From Marinobacter sediminum (lineage in GTDB: Bacteria; Pseudomonadota; Gammaproteobacteria; Pseudomonadales; Oleiphilaceae): a DNA stretch of 64,000 nt. Positions within the stretch are counted from its first letter, which is position 1; every line of letters begins with the position of its first letter. Positions 39,197-47,797 of the stretch are shown piece after piece. The notes under the pieces were generated by a model. The model was not told the DNA's origin, ran no database searches, and worked only from the letters and a program-made list of their open reading frames with translations. The translations under genes and the position numbers were made by a program. The stretch spans positions 248,001 to 312,000 of the forward strand of contig NZ_JAEMQH010000002.1 in NCBI RefSeq assembly GCF_016820575.1, given 5' to 3'.

Positions 39197-40072
39197 TTAC
39201 ACACCCAGAAAGCCAAACCAGAAACGCTGAATTTCGGTTCCAAACCAAAGGCACAGCAGGCCCGCGGCCGCCAGGTAGGGCCCGAAAGGAATTGGCACCT
39301 CGCGGCCATGCTTTTTGAACACCATCAGGCTGATACCTACGACTGCACCAACCACCGACGACAGTAGAATCACAGCTGGCAGCAGCTGCCAACCCAGCCA
39401 AGCGCCTAGTGCGGCCAGTAGCTTGAAGTCACCATGACCCATACCTTCCTTGCCAGTGACCAGTTTGAATAGCCAGTACACTGACCAAAGGGACAAATAG
39501 CCCCAAACGGCGCCCCAGAAAGCGCTGGTGAAGTCGGTCAGCACGCCAAAGTAATTCAGGACGAGGCCGAGCCAGAGCAGGGGCAGTGTAATACTGTCTG
39601 GCAGCAACTGAGTGTCGAAATCAATCACCGTCAAGGCTACCAAGGACCATACCAGCAACAACGACCAAAGCGTGGCTTCGGTAGGGCCGAGCAGTGCGAT
39701 GGTGGCAATGGAGAGTAGGGTAGTGATCGCTTCAATAATCGGGTAGCGCGGCGAAATGCCCGTCTTGCAGGAGGCGCACTTGCCTCCAAGAACCAGGTAA
39801 CTGACCACCGGAATATTCTCCCAGGCCCGAATAGAGTGGCCACAGGAAGGGCAGGTCGATGCCGGTTTGGACAGGGTGATCCGCTCTTCCGGTTTTCTCT
39901 GGTTTTCAGGCAGTTCCAGGAATTCTTCGCATTGGCAGCGCCAGTCCTGATGCATCATCTTGGGCAGGCGGAGGATGACGACGTTCAGAAAGCTTCCTAT
40001 GCAGAGGGATAGCAGGGTGACAGACGGGAATAATAACCAGGGCGTCGCCAGAAGTGTGTCTAGTGTGAGCAT
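39197..40072 (-). CDS. pilD: Type IV prepilin peptidase and N-methylase PilD
   Basis: A 291-residue inner-membrane protease with eight or so helices. The N-terminal Zn-binding Cys pairs are Cys74/Cys77 and Cys99/Cys102. The two catalytic aspartates are in VIDFDTQLLPD (about residues 151-153) and GHGDFKLLAALG (Asp215). It cuts the leader from prepilins at the Gly-Phe bond and methylates the new N-terminus; both pilins in this window carry that site. Confidence 0.96.
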   Translation of the reverse strand: MLTLDTLLATPWLLFPSVTLLSLCIGSFLNVVILRLPKMMHQDWRCQCEEFLELPENQRKPEERITLSKPASTCPSCGHSIRAWENIPVVSYLVLGGKCASCKTGISPRYPIIEAITTLLSIATIALLGPTEATLWSLLLVWSLVALTVIDFDTQLLPDSITLPLLWLGLVLNYFGVLTDFTSAFWGAVWGYLSLWSVYWLFKLVTGKEGMGHGDFKLLAALGAWLGWQLLPAVILLSSVVGAVVGISLMVFKKHGREVPIPFGPYLAAAGLLCLWFGTEIQRFWFGFLGV

Positions 40073-40084
40073 TGGGCGTCCATT

Positions 40085-40122
40085 AAAACGAGAAAGGCCG
40101 GGATACGGTGAGTAACCCGGCC
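40085..40122 (-). terminator. Terminator-like hairpin between pilC and pilD
   Basis: On the minus strand GGCCGGG pairs with CCCGGCC around a 13-base loop, followed by TTTCTCGTTTT. It lies 18 bases after the pilC stop and 13 bases before pilD. The loop is long and the T tract is broken, so it may only partly reduce transcription into pilD. Confidence 0.55.
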
Positions 40123-40139
40123 AGGGTAGCTAAGGATGA

Positions 40140-41363
40140 TTAACCGACGACCTGGCCCATTTGGAAGATGGGGAGGTACATGGCGATGATGAGGCCGCCG
40201 ACCAGTACGCCGAGCACAGCCATAATCATGGGCTCCATCAATGCAGTGAGGTTGTCGACCATGTCATCCACGACGGCTTCGTAGTGTTCGGCAACTTTAG
40301 CCAGCATTTCATCCAGGTTGCCGGATTCTTCGCCGATGGCGGTGAGCTGGACGGCCATGACGGGAAAGATGTCCTGTTGACGCATCGAAGCCTGTAGTTG
40401 CGTACCGCTGGAGACATCATTTTTTATCCGATTAATGGCATCCCGATAGACAGCGTTGCCTGTAGCTCCTGCTACTGAGTCCAGAGCGTCAACAAGCGGG
40501 ACCCCCGCAGCGAAAGTTGTAGATAAAACCCGGCCAAACTTAGCCACAGCAGATTTATCGAGTATCTCGCCGACTACGGGGAGCTTCAAGACATACTTGT
40601 CTACGAAGTCGGAAAATTTCTGTGACCGCCTAATGCCTTCTTTAAAGAGAAAGATCGTTCCAGCGATGCCTAGAAGAACGACAAACCACCAACTTTGCAT
40701 CCATTCGGAAAGTCTGACGACCATCTGTGTAAACACCGGCAATTCAGCCCCAAAACCTTGGAACAGACTTTCGAACTGGGGAACAACTTTCACGAGCAGG
40801 ATGGCGGTTACGACGAGTGCAACGATAATCACGGCGATAGGATAGGTCATCGCCTTTTTGACTTTCTTCTTGAGCAGTTCCGTTTTTTCAAGATAAGTCG
40901 CAATGCGATCTAGCATCTGTTCTAGTGCGCCGGCTTTCTCGCCGGAGTCCACCAGGTTGCAATACAGGTCGTCAAAGTGTTTTGGGTGTTTGCGGAGTGA
41001 ACCAGCAAAACTTGTTCCGGATGAAATGTCATTCCGGATGCTCATGACGAGGTCTTGGAGTCCTTTGTTTTCTAAGCCATCGGCAACAATGTCGAAGCTC
41101 TGAACCAGCGGCACACCAGCCTTCATCATTGTCGCTAATTGACGAGTAAGCATAGCAATATCAAAAGGCGTAATCTTTTTGCTGCCACCGCCAAATAGTG
41201 GCTTAGGCTTTTTCTTCACTCTGTCTGGAATGATGCCTTGTTTGCGTAGTTGCGCTTTCACCAAGGCAAGGTTCGAGCCCGAAAGCTCGCCTTTGGATTT
41301 ATTCCCTTTTCGGTCTTTACCTTCCCAAACGTACGATTCCAGTTTTTGCGCTTTCTCAGCCAT
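40140..41363 (-). CDS. pilC: Type IV pilus inner-membrane platform protein PilC
   Basis: A 407-residue member of the T2SSF family. Two repeated F domains (about 75-200 and 275-400) are each preceded by a conserved ITPFDIAMLTRQLATMMKAG-like or KFGRVLSTTFAAGVPLVDAL stretch. Three to four membrane helices are visible. It couples PilB ATP hydrolysis to pilin extraction. The ATG lies 2 bases from the pilB stop. Confidence 0.95.
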   Translation of the reverse strand: MAEKAQKLESYVWEGKDRKGNKSKGELSGSNLALVKAQLRKQGIIPDRVKKKPKPLFGGGSKKITPFDIAMLTRQLATMMKAGVPLVQSFDIVADGLENKGLQDLVMSIRNDISSGTSFAGSLRKHPKHFDDLYCNLVDSGEKAGALEQMLDRIATYLEKTELLKKKVKKAMTYPIAVIIVALVVTAILLVKVVPQFESLFQGFGAELPVFTQMVVRLSEWMQSWWFVVLLGIAGTIFLFKEGIRRSQKFSDFVDKYVLKLPVVGEILDKSAVAKFGRVLSTTFAAGVPLVDALDSVAGATGNAVYRDAINRIKNDVSSGTQLQASMRQQDIFPVMAVQLTAIGEESGNLDEMLAKVAEHYEAVVDDMVDNLTALMEPMIMAVLGVLVGGLIIAMYLPIFQMGQVVG

Positions 41364-41365
41364 GC

Positions 41366-43078
41366 TTAATCCTTCGTCACGCGGTTGGCTTCCTCAAGAC
41401 TTGTTACGCCCTCGATCACCTTTAAAAGCGCCGATTGACGCAAATTACGGAAGCCTTCGGCCTCAGCCTGTTTTGCGATTTTAATTGAGCTGGCCTCTTC
41501 CATAATCATGTTCGCCAGTTCGTCGGTGATCTTGACCACCTCGTAAATACCGACGCGGCCTTTGTATCCACCATTGCATTTATCACAGCCTTTCGGGCGG
41601 TACAACGTGAAGCCTGTATCAATTTGTTCTTGTGTGAACCCTTCCTTCAAAAGCACGTCTTTGGGAATGTCCGCTGCTTGCTTGCAACTACACAGACGTC
41701 GACCAAGGCGCTGGGCGATGATCAGGCTTACCGATGTCGCTATATTGAACGACGGCACACCCATGTTCATCATTCGCGTTAACGTTTCGGCAGCACTGTT
41801 GGTGTGAAGGGTTGAAAGCACTAGGTGCCCGGTTTGGGCCGCCTTGATGGCAATGTTGGCAGTTTCGAGATCTCGAATCTCGCCAACCATGATAATGTCA
41901 GGGTCTTGTCGCAGAAACGCCCTCAAGGCTTCAGCGAAGCCAAGCCCGACCCGCGTGTTTACATTGACTTGGTTGATGCCTTCGAGATTGATCTCGGCTG
42001 GATCCTCTGCGGTCGATATGTTTCGCTCGTTCGTGTTTAGGATGTTTAGGCCTGTATAGAGAGAGACTGTCTTGCCGGAGCCCGTGGGGCCGGTGACCAG
42101 AATCATGCCCTGAGGCTGCTCCAGAGCGTCCATATATAGCTGTTTCTGGTCTTCCTCATATCCTAGTACGTCGATGCCAAGTTTTGCCTGGCTGGGGTCG
42201 AGTATCCGCAGTACTATTTTCTCCCCCCAGAGAGTAGGGAGGGTGTTGACTCGGAAATCTATGGCCTTGGTTTTGGATAGCTTCATTTTAATGCGGCCAT
42301 CCTGAGGCACTCGGCGCTCAGAAATATCCAGCTGCGCCATGATTTTCACGCGCGCCGAAATTTTAGGGGCGAGTTTGATGGAAGGGCGGGACACTTCCTT
42401 GAGGATGCCGTCGGTGCGATAACGTACTCGGTAAGTTTTTTCGTAAGGCTCGAAGTGGACGTCTGAGGCTCCGCCACGAATCGCGTCCAGCAGCATTTTA
42501 TTGACGTATTTTACGATGGGCGCATCGTCGACTTCGGTGGCCGAGACTGCGCCATCATCTTCCTGTTCGCCGCCTTCAGTCTCAACGCCTTCGAGATCCG
42601 CATCGTCGAGATCGCCCATAGTAGTGTCTTGGGATTCGAGATACTTATCGATGGCTGCACGTAGTTTGGCGTCGTCTACCAGCACCGCATCAGTGCTTAG
42701 GCCGGTGTTGAACTTGATCTCATCCAGCGCTTGGATGTTTGTGGGGTCAGAAACTGCAATGAACAGGCGGTTGCCCCGCCTGTAGAGAGGCAGGGCATTA
42801 TGCTTTCGGATCAGTTTCTCGTCTACAGCCTTCTCGGGCATCATTTCAGGCAAAAAGGCGTTCAGGTCAAGCACTGATACGCCAAATTCCATCGCTGCAG
42901 AAAACGCGAGACCACTGCTGTTTGCCAAATTATTCTGCACTAGATAGGTAATTAGTGGGATTTTGTTCTGAGATGCTTGGAGAAACGCGTCTTTCGCTGT
43001 CGACTCATCGAGCAGCCCGTCGTCCACGAAGCGCCTTGCGAGACCAGTGAGCGTTACATTGGTGTTGTTGGTAGCCAT
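41366..43078 (-). CDS. pilB: Type IV pilus extension ATPase PilB
   Basis: A 570-residue secretion ATPase. An N-terminal MshEN-type domain (about 1-150) is followed by an acidic linker (about 155-185), Walker A GPTGSGKT at residues 330-337, an Asp box and GHLVLSTLHTNSAAETLTR. A C-terminal metal-binding part has Cys463-Ser-Cys465 and CDKCNGG. It powers pilus assembly at the inner membrane. It is divergent from pilA across a 413-base regulatory gap. Confidence 0.96.
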   Translation of the reverse strand: MATNNTNVTLTGLARRFVDDGLLDESTAKDAFLQASQNKIPLITYLVQNNLANSSGLAFSAAMEFGVSVLDLNAFLPEMMPEKAVDEKLIRKHNALPLYRRGNRLFIAVSDPTNIQALDEIKFNTGLSTDAVLVDDAKLRAAIDKYLESQDTTMGDLDDADLEGVETEGGEQEDDGAVSATEVDDAPIVKYVNKMLLDAIRGGASDVHFEPYEKTYRVRYRTDGILKEVSRPSIKLAPKISARVKIMAQLDISERRVPQDGRIKMKLSKTKAIDFRVNTLPTLWGEKIVLRILDPSQAKLGIDVLGYEEDQKQLYMDALEQPQGMILVTGPTGSGKTVSLYTGLNILNTNERNISTAEDPAEINLEGINQVNVNTRVGLGFAEALRAFLRQDPDIIMVGEIRDLETANIAIKAAQTGHLVLSTLHTNSAAETLTRMMNMGVPSFNIATSVSLIIAQRLGRRLCSCKQAADIPKDVLLKEGFTQEQIDTGFTLYRPKGCDKCNGGYKGRVGIYEVVKITDELANMIMEEASSIKIAKQAEAEGFRNLRQSALLKVIEGVTSLEEANRVTKD

Positions 43079-43244
43079 AAATAGTGTAAGAAGTGCCGCC
43101 TAAGTTATTGAAACCGGTGTTTCGTACTATGGCTGAGTTTAGATGGCTGGCGGGGTTTTGGAAAGGCTAGTGCTTAGTAGGCTTTTATCGGAATCCGATT
43201 AATTTCATTATTCTGCCTTTCGGTATTAGGGGAGAGTCAATTCC

Positions 43245-43265
43245 GTGTGACAAAATTTGTCACAC
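43245..43265. promoter_or_regulatory. Perfect 21-bp palindrome upstream of pilA
   Basis: The half-site GTGTGACAAA and its exact inverse TTTGTCACAC are joined by a single A, with no mismatch. It centres about 152 bases before the predicted pilA transcript start, a typical distance for a sigma-54 activator. The TGTC cores resemble PilR targets in Pseudomonas. It also lies about 180 bases before pilB on the other strand and could serve both. The rest of the 413-base gap (43079-43491) holds no gene. Confidence 0.7.
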
Positions 43266-43380
43266 CTTGACGTTTAAAGGCGGTTCTTTTGTTTTTATTC
43301 GCATTCTGTTTGCATCGAATTTTCAGGGATGCGACTGAAGTCAGGGGCTCCAAGGGTTGGAATGAAGGGGAGGTAAAGTT

Positions 43381-43396
43381 TGGCATGATTAATGCT
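43381..43396 (+). promoter_or_regulatory. Sigma-54 promoter of pilA
   Basis: TGGCATGATTAATGCT has the invariant GG and GC of the -24/-12 class with exact ten-base spacing between them. It lies 95 bases before the pilA ATG. Pilin genes of Pseudomonas are transcribed by sigma-54 with PilR, and rpoN is in this window. Confidence 0.88.
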
Positions 43397-43491
43397 AACT
43401 CTACATCAGGCTCATATCGAAGGTCGCGGGGCAGAACTCCACCGGATCCGGGCCAAGGCGAAGTTGTAAAAAACAAATGTAGAGGTCGATA

Positions 43492-43926
43492 ATGAAAAAT
43501 ATCCAAATTAATCATGCTCAAAAAGGTTTTACTCTGATTGAATTGATGATCGTTGTTGCGATCATCGGTATTTTGGCGGCGATCGCAATCCCTCAGTATC
43601 AAGACTATATCGCTAGATCTCAGGTTAACCGCGTGGTTGGAGAAATTTCTGCGCTGAAAACTGCGGCCGAGGAAAATCTTATGAGAGGCGTCATCCCAAC
43701 AGGCACCGAGGCTTCAAACAATATCGGCTTTCCAGGTTCGAGCTTGTTGAGTGCATTCGCAATTTCTTTCCAGAACGACGGAAGCGGTTCTCTCCAGGGT
43801 ACGCTGGGTGAAAGTGCAAGTACTGCTGTTTCTTCGGGTACAGTTACCATCAGTCGGACGGATGCAGGTGTATGGAGCTGCAGTGTTAGCGGTGTAGACT
43901 CGGCATTCGTACCTGCGGGCTGCTGA
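43492..43926 (+). CDS. pilA: Type IV major pilin PilA
   Basis: A 144-residue prepilin with a 12-residue leader ending in Gly, cut before Phe13. The mature part begins [20 protein letters not shown], with Glu at +5, the hydrophobic spine of the pilus. A Cys pair near the C-terminus (WSCSVSG and PAGC) forms the D-loop. A Ser/Thr-rich stretch, [16 protein letters not shown], could be a glycosylation target. It has a sigma-54 promoter and its own terminator, so it is a one-gene transcript. Confidence 0.95.
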   Translation: MKNIQINHAQKGFTLIELMIVVAIIGILAAIAIPQYQDYIARSQVNRVVGEISALKTAAEENLMRGVIPTGTEASNNIGFPGSSLLSAFAISFQNDGSGSLQGTLGESASTAVSSGTVTISRTDAGVWSCSVSGVDSAFVPAGC

Positions 43927-43988
43927 TCTGTTATCACGTAGATCTAAAGCGTAAGTCAGGAAGATGCTGGCTAGACGCTGAGAATAAA

Positions 43989-44013
43989 AGGAGGGCTTCG
44001 GCCCTCCTTTTTT
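43989..44013 (+). terminator. Rho-independent terminator after pilA
   Basis: AGGAGGGC pairs with GCCCTCCT around a TTCG tetraloop and is followed by a T-rich run. It is strong, lies about 62 bases after the pilA stop, and ends just before the next start codon. Confidence 0.93.
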
Positions 44014-44022
44014 GAGGATGAG

Positions 44023-45741
44023 ATGAAAGCTCTAATTTTTGCCCTCGTGGTTATCCCTCCGCTGCTGCTTTTTCACTTCCAGCCAGTTCCCTCATTCACA
44101 ATGGAATTCGCTGCCTTCTTTATTTTGACGATTCTCTTCGTTGTAGTTGCGATTTGTTATAGCCAGTCGATCGCGTTCCCCAAATTTGGTGCGATTTGGG
44201 TGTTTTTGGGAGTGGTTTGGCTAGGAGTCGGCGCTGCTCATAGCGAGGTTATGCCGGTCAATGATCGGTGGGCTTTTGTATTTTGGTTGATTGGCTTTCT
44301 TTCTTTAGTTGTATTTGGTTCGTTAGTACGTTTAATGGGGAGAGAAAAGGCTGTATCAATTTTTGCTTATTCGCTAGTGGTGATGGCATTTTTTCAGTGT
44401 TTGATCGGTTTTTTTGAGCACTATGGAATTTTGGGAAAATATATTCCATGGATGAATTACAGTTCGGGTAGGTTTTCAGGAACTGTTGCACAGCCCAATG
44501 CCGCCGCTTTTTCTATATTCCTTGGAATTGTTTCGCTGTTTTATTTGTTTCTAATTCGAAAGGCTTCTTGGTTAATAGTTATCGTTATTTTATTCATTTT
44601 TTCGTATTTTTCATACCTGACTTATTCAAGATCTTTCTATGTTTATCTTTCGGTATTTATGGTTTTTATTTTTGTGGTTTTTGCGAGCTCTAAATTGGGT
44701 GCTGCTGATAAAGCGAGAATCACCAGTCCAGTTTTGGCAATTTTTATTTTGGTTCCTGTGGCTGCGATAGGTCTTGGCAGCAGTATAGATAGTGGCACGC
44801 GATACCTATTCTCAACTATTGGAATTGAATCGGTTGAGTCGGATTCTAGTCAAAGAGTCAAGGATTTCAGTGGCTCTGTCCGGCTTTGTGAATGGTCAAA
44901 AGCACTTGAACATATGGGGGGGGGTAGTTTTTCACTGTTGGGGTATGGGCACGGCTCTTATAGCAAGTTTAGTGCAGCGAATACAACAGATGCCACTATA
45001 GGATGCTCGAGGAATTTACTCTGGAACCATTCCCACAATTTACTAATAAATGCTTTGGTTGAGTGGGGGTGGCTTGGCCTAGCGACTGTTCTAGGTATGG
45101 CAGTTTTTTGCTTGCTCAATGCGTTTCGAGTTACAAGTGGCGAAATACGATATTTTTACCTTTTAAACTTTTCTGCGTTTTTAATATATTCTTTTCTTGA
45201 GTTCCCATTATGGAATATCTATTTTCTTATAGTTTTTATTTTTCTCGTTTCTGTTGGGTCTCATTCTTGGAAAATTAGTTTTTCAAAAGCACTTATACCC
45301 AAAGCCATTGGCTTGGCTTTTATGGTCGTTCTATTGGTCGGATTTACTAATTCTTTAAATGTTTACTTGAGGGTGTCAAGTGTTTTTAATTCAGGCGTGG
45401 CATCAGAAGGTGATTTAAGGTGGTTGTACCTATATGGCGCGGACGACCTGTGGGGTGATCGTGTTATTTTAACCAGGTATTATAAATTCATGCCTGAGCC
45501 CTATCAATACAGCCAACAGTTGCAGGAGGTGGATGCTATCTTGAGCTTGCAAAGGCACCCTGTTGCGCTGGTTCGAAAGGGATTGCTTCATTTCCTTTCA
45601 GGTGAGGAGCTTCAATATTGCCGTACGGAAAGATTGCTTGAGCGGCAATATCCGAAGTATCTGGGGCAACTTGAGCGAGAGCTGATTTTAGTTGCAGGCT
45701 CTTCGGTTTTTGACGTAAAAGGGAGTTTTAGCTGCAATTAG
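44023..45741 (+). CDS. PglL/PilO-type oligosaccharide transferase (Wzy_C superfamily)
   Basis: A 572-residue inner-membrane protein with about ten hydrophobic helices and a large loop ending in WNHSHNLLINALVEWGWLGL, the signature of the WaaL/PglL O-antigen-ligase superfamily. A 170-residue C-terminal tail follows, as in PglL and PilO pilin O-oligosaccharyltransferases. Its position between two pilin genes favours pilin glycosylation over LPS ligation. The DNA is clearly AT-richer than the flanking genes, which suggests transfer. WaaL remains an alternative. Confidence 0.82.
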   Translation: MKALIFALVVIPPLLLFHFQPVPSFTMEFAAFFILTILFVVVAICYSQSIAFPKFGAIWVFLGVVWLGVGAAHSEVMPVNDRWAFVFWLIGFLSLVVFGSLVRLMGREKAVSIFAYSLVVMAFFQCLIGFFEHYGILGKYIPWMNYSSGRFSGTVAQPNAAAFSIFLGIVSLFYLFLIRKASWLIVIVILFIFSYFSYLTYSRSFYVYLSVFMVFIFVVFASSKLGAADKARITSPVLAIFILVPVAAIGLGSSIDSGTRYLFSTIGIESVESDSSQRVKDFSGSVRLCEWSKALEHMGGGSFSLLGYGHGSYSKFSAANTTDATIGCSRNLLWNHSHNLLINALVEWGWLGLATVLGMAVFCLLNAFRVTSGEIRYFYLLNFSAFLIYSFLEFPLWNIYFLIVFIFLVSVGSHSWKISFSKALIPKAIGLAFMVVLLVGFTNSLNVYLRVSSVFNSGVASEGDLRWLYLYGADDLWGDRVILTRYYKFMPEPYQYSQQLQEVDAILSLQRHPVALVRKGLLHFLSGEELQYCRTERLLERQYPKYLGQLERELILVAGSSVFDVKGSFSCN

Positions 45742-45843
45742 CGAGAGAAGTCTCAATTTGGATTTGCGCCACTGTTGCAACTCTTAAACGCGAACCCATT
45801 TAAATAAATTTATTTGTTTACGTACTTTGCTGTCCGATAGGTT

Positions 45844-45859
45844 TGGCATTTATTTTGCA
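45844..45859 (+). promoter_or_regulatory. Sigma-54 promoter of the second pilin gene
   Basis: TGGCATTTATTTTGCA matches the -24/-12 consensus (TGGCAC, five bases, TTGCA) with one change. It lies 39 bases before the ATG. An inverted repeat, TTACGTACT (45818-45826) and AGTACGTAA (45859-45867), frames it and could bind a regulator. Confidence 0.88.
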
Positions 45860-45897
45860 GTACGTAAGTTAGATGGTTGTTTGCTAGTGAGTGTGAT

Positions 45898-46341
45898 ATG
45901 AAAAAGTTTGTGAGTGGTTTTACGTTGATAGAGTTGATGATTGTTGTCGCTATCGTTGGGGTTCTGGCTGCCTTAGCGTTTCCTTTGTATCAGGAATATG
46001 TCTTAAAATCTCAGGTTGGTAGGGTTGTTGGCGAGCTCTCTCCTTATAAGTCTTCGTTCGAGGCTCGGTTATCTCAGTCGGGCAGTGTAACGAATGCAGA
46101 TCTCGGTTATGTGCCGTCGAGTCTCGTGCTGGAAGGTGTAGGTACTGATGTCGCCACTGCGCAAAGTGACGGTTCTGGTCATGTAGAGGTGACCATGGGG
46201 GGCAATGCTCACCCAAATTTGGCGGGTGTGATAGTTCGGTTAGCGAGAAGCAGCACTGGCACTTGGCGATGTGTCATCGATCCAGCTGCTGCGTCAGGAT
46301 GGAAGAACGAATTTAGCCCGGCAGCTTGCACGGTGATTTAA
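45898..46341 (+). CDS. Second type IV pilin (PilA-like)
   Basis: A 147-residue prepilin with a short six-residue leader and Gly7, cut before Phe8. The mature N-terminus is [20 protein letters not shown] with Glu at +5. The rest differs from PilA, with only scattered matches such as SQVGRVVGELS, but it keeps the C-terminal Cys pair (WRCVIDP and PAACTVI). It may be a second major pilin or a phase variant. Seven codons upstream are open, but the ATG is better than the TTG there. It converges with the beta-CASP gene. Confidence 0.92.
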   Translation: MKKFVSGFTLIELMIVVAIVGVLAALAFPLYQEYVLKSQVGRVVGELSPYKSSFEARLSQSGSVTNADLGYVPSSLVLEGVGTDVATAQSDGSGHVEVTMGGNAHPNLAGVIVRLARSSTGTWRCVIDPAAASGWKNEFSPAACTVI

Positions 46342-46348
46342 CGGCGGC

Positions 46349-47710
46349 TTAAATCTTGACCTCATCAAACAATTCCGGCACCTCAACATCCCATTCGAAC
46401 TTTTCAAAGATTCGCCTCCGCATGAGGTCGCTAGCTACAAGCTCTCCATGGGTTACATAAACCTTGAGTGGTCTCAGATTGCCTTGCTCTAACCACTCCA
46501 GAATTTCTTGATAGTCCCCGTGCGCCGAAAGTGAATCCAGATTGAAAACATCCGCCTTAACCGGCCAATACTCCCCATGAATCTTCACAGATTCCGCGCC
46601 ATTGACGAGCGCATCTCCGCGAGTGCCCGGTGCCTGAAAGCCAGCAAACACGACGCTGTTTCTCTCATTTGGAAGAAGTGTTTTAAGGTGGTGTAGCACT
46701 CGCCCACCACTGGCCATGCCGCTGGCTGAAATGATCACGCAGGGATACCGTGCGGCGTCCAGCTCGATGGATTCCTCTACCTTTCGGACAAACTTGGTGT
46801 TCTCATCAATCGTTCCGCATTGCTCTGCGGTGAGCTTGTGTTCCTTGTGGTGGCGGCAAAAGATCTCTGTGGCCTTTATCGCCATCGGGCTGTTCAGGTA
46901 CACAGGCAGCTTGGGAATACGGCCTTCACCCATGATCTTGTGAATCACGTAAAGCAGCATCTGAGCGCGGCCCACCGCAAAGGCTGGAATCAACACTATT
47001 CCACCCCGGCCAGCGGTCCGTTTGATGATGGTGGCGAGCTCTGTTTCCGGATCAACTTCGCTGTGCAGCCGGTCCCCATAGGTGGATTCACACACCAGTA
47101 CATCGGCCTTCTGAATTGGCTCCGGCGGGCGCATGATGATGTCGTTTTGCCTGCCCACGTCCCCACTGAATACTATGGTTTTATCGGCTGCCTTATGGTG
47201 CACATGAACGCAGGATGACCCCAGGATGTGCCCCGCCGGACTAAACGTGACATGGAACCCTCTTACCGGCTCAAACGTTTCATGGTAGTGCAGTGATTGA
47301 AAATGCTTGAGAGCCTCCCAAGCATCTTTTTCGGTAAAGAGAGGTTCGGGTTTCGCGTGTTTCGAAAACTTTTTACGAAACGCATACTTGGCGTCCTCCT
47401 CTTGGAGAAAGCCGGCATCGGGCAGCAATACTTTGCACAATTCATGGGTACCTTTGGTGCAGTAAATCGTGCCCTTAAAGCCATTCTTGATCAAGGCGGG
47501 AAGATAGCCGGAGTGATCAATATGGGCATGGGTTAGCACCACTGCGTCGATGGTATGCGGATCTACGGGAAACTCTGCCCAGTTTCTTCGGCGCAGGGTT
47601 TTTACCCCCTGGTACATCCCGCAATCCACCAGTAGGCGGTGCTTGTCGTCAGAGAGAAGGTATCGGGAGCCGGTTACGGTTCCGGTGGCGCCGAGAAATT
47701 GAAGTTCCAT
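46349..47710 (-). CDS. Beta-CASP metallo-beta-lactamase fold ribonuclease-like protein
   Basis: A 453-residue MBL-fold protein. The HxHxDH metal motif is His61, His63, Asp65 and His66 in VLTHAHIDHSGYLP. The later KADVLVCESTYGDRLH and PVYLNSPMAIKATEIF, and the C-terminal SLSAHGDYQEILEWL and VYVTHGE, mark the beta-CASP/RMMBL architecture of RNA or DNA processing nucleases. The substrate is not known. The ATG at 47710 gives MELQFLGATGTV, the usual start; five more upstream codons are open. Confidence 0.9.
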   Translation of the reverse strand: MELQFLGATGTVTGSRYLLSDDKHRLLVDCGMYQGVKTLRRRNWAEFPVDPHTIDAVVLTHAHIDHSGYLPALIKNGFKGTIYCTKGTHELCKVLLPDAGFLQEEDAKYAFRKKFSKHAKPEPLFTEKDAWEALKHFQSLHYHETFEPVRGFHVTFSPAGHILGSSCVHVHHKAADKTIVFSGDVGRQNDIIMRPPEPIQKADVLVCESTYGDRLHSEVDPETELATIIKRTAGRGGIVLIPAFAVGRAQMLLYVIHKIMGEGRIPKLPVYLNSPMAIKATEIFCRHHKEHKLTAEQCGTIDENTKFVRKVEESIELDAARYPCVIISASGMASGGRVLHHLKTLLPNERNSVVFAGFQAPGTRGDALVNGAESVKIHGEYWPVKADVFNLDSLSAHGDYQEILEWLEQGNLRPLKVYVTHGELVASDLMRRRIFEKFEWDVEVPELFDEVKI

Positions 47711-47797
47711 GCTGGCCCCTCTCATTGCTGGTTAACAAAATGTTACCATCTTGCATTCTAGACCATACCGCTGTGACTTGAGCAGGAAGCGACGCAC

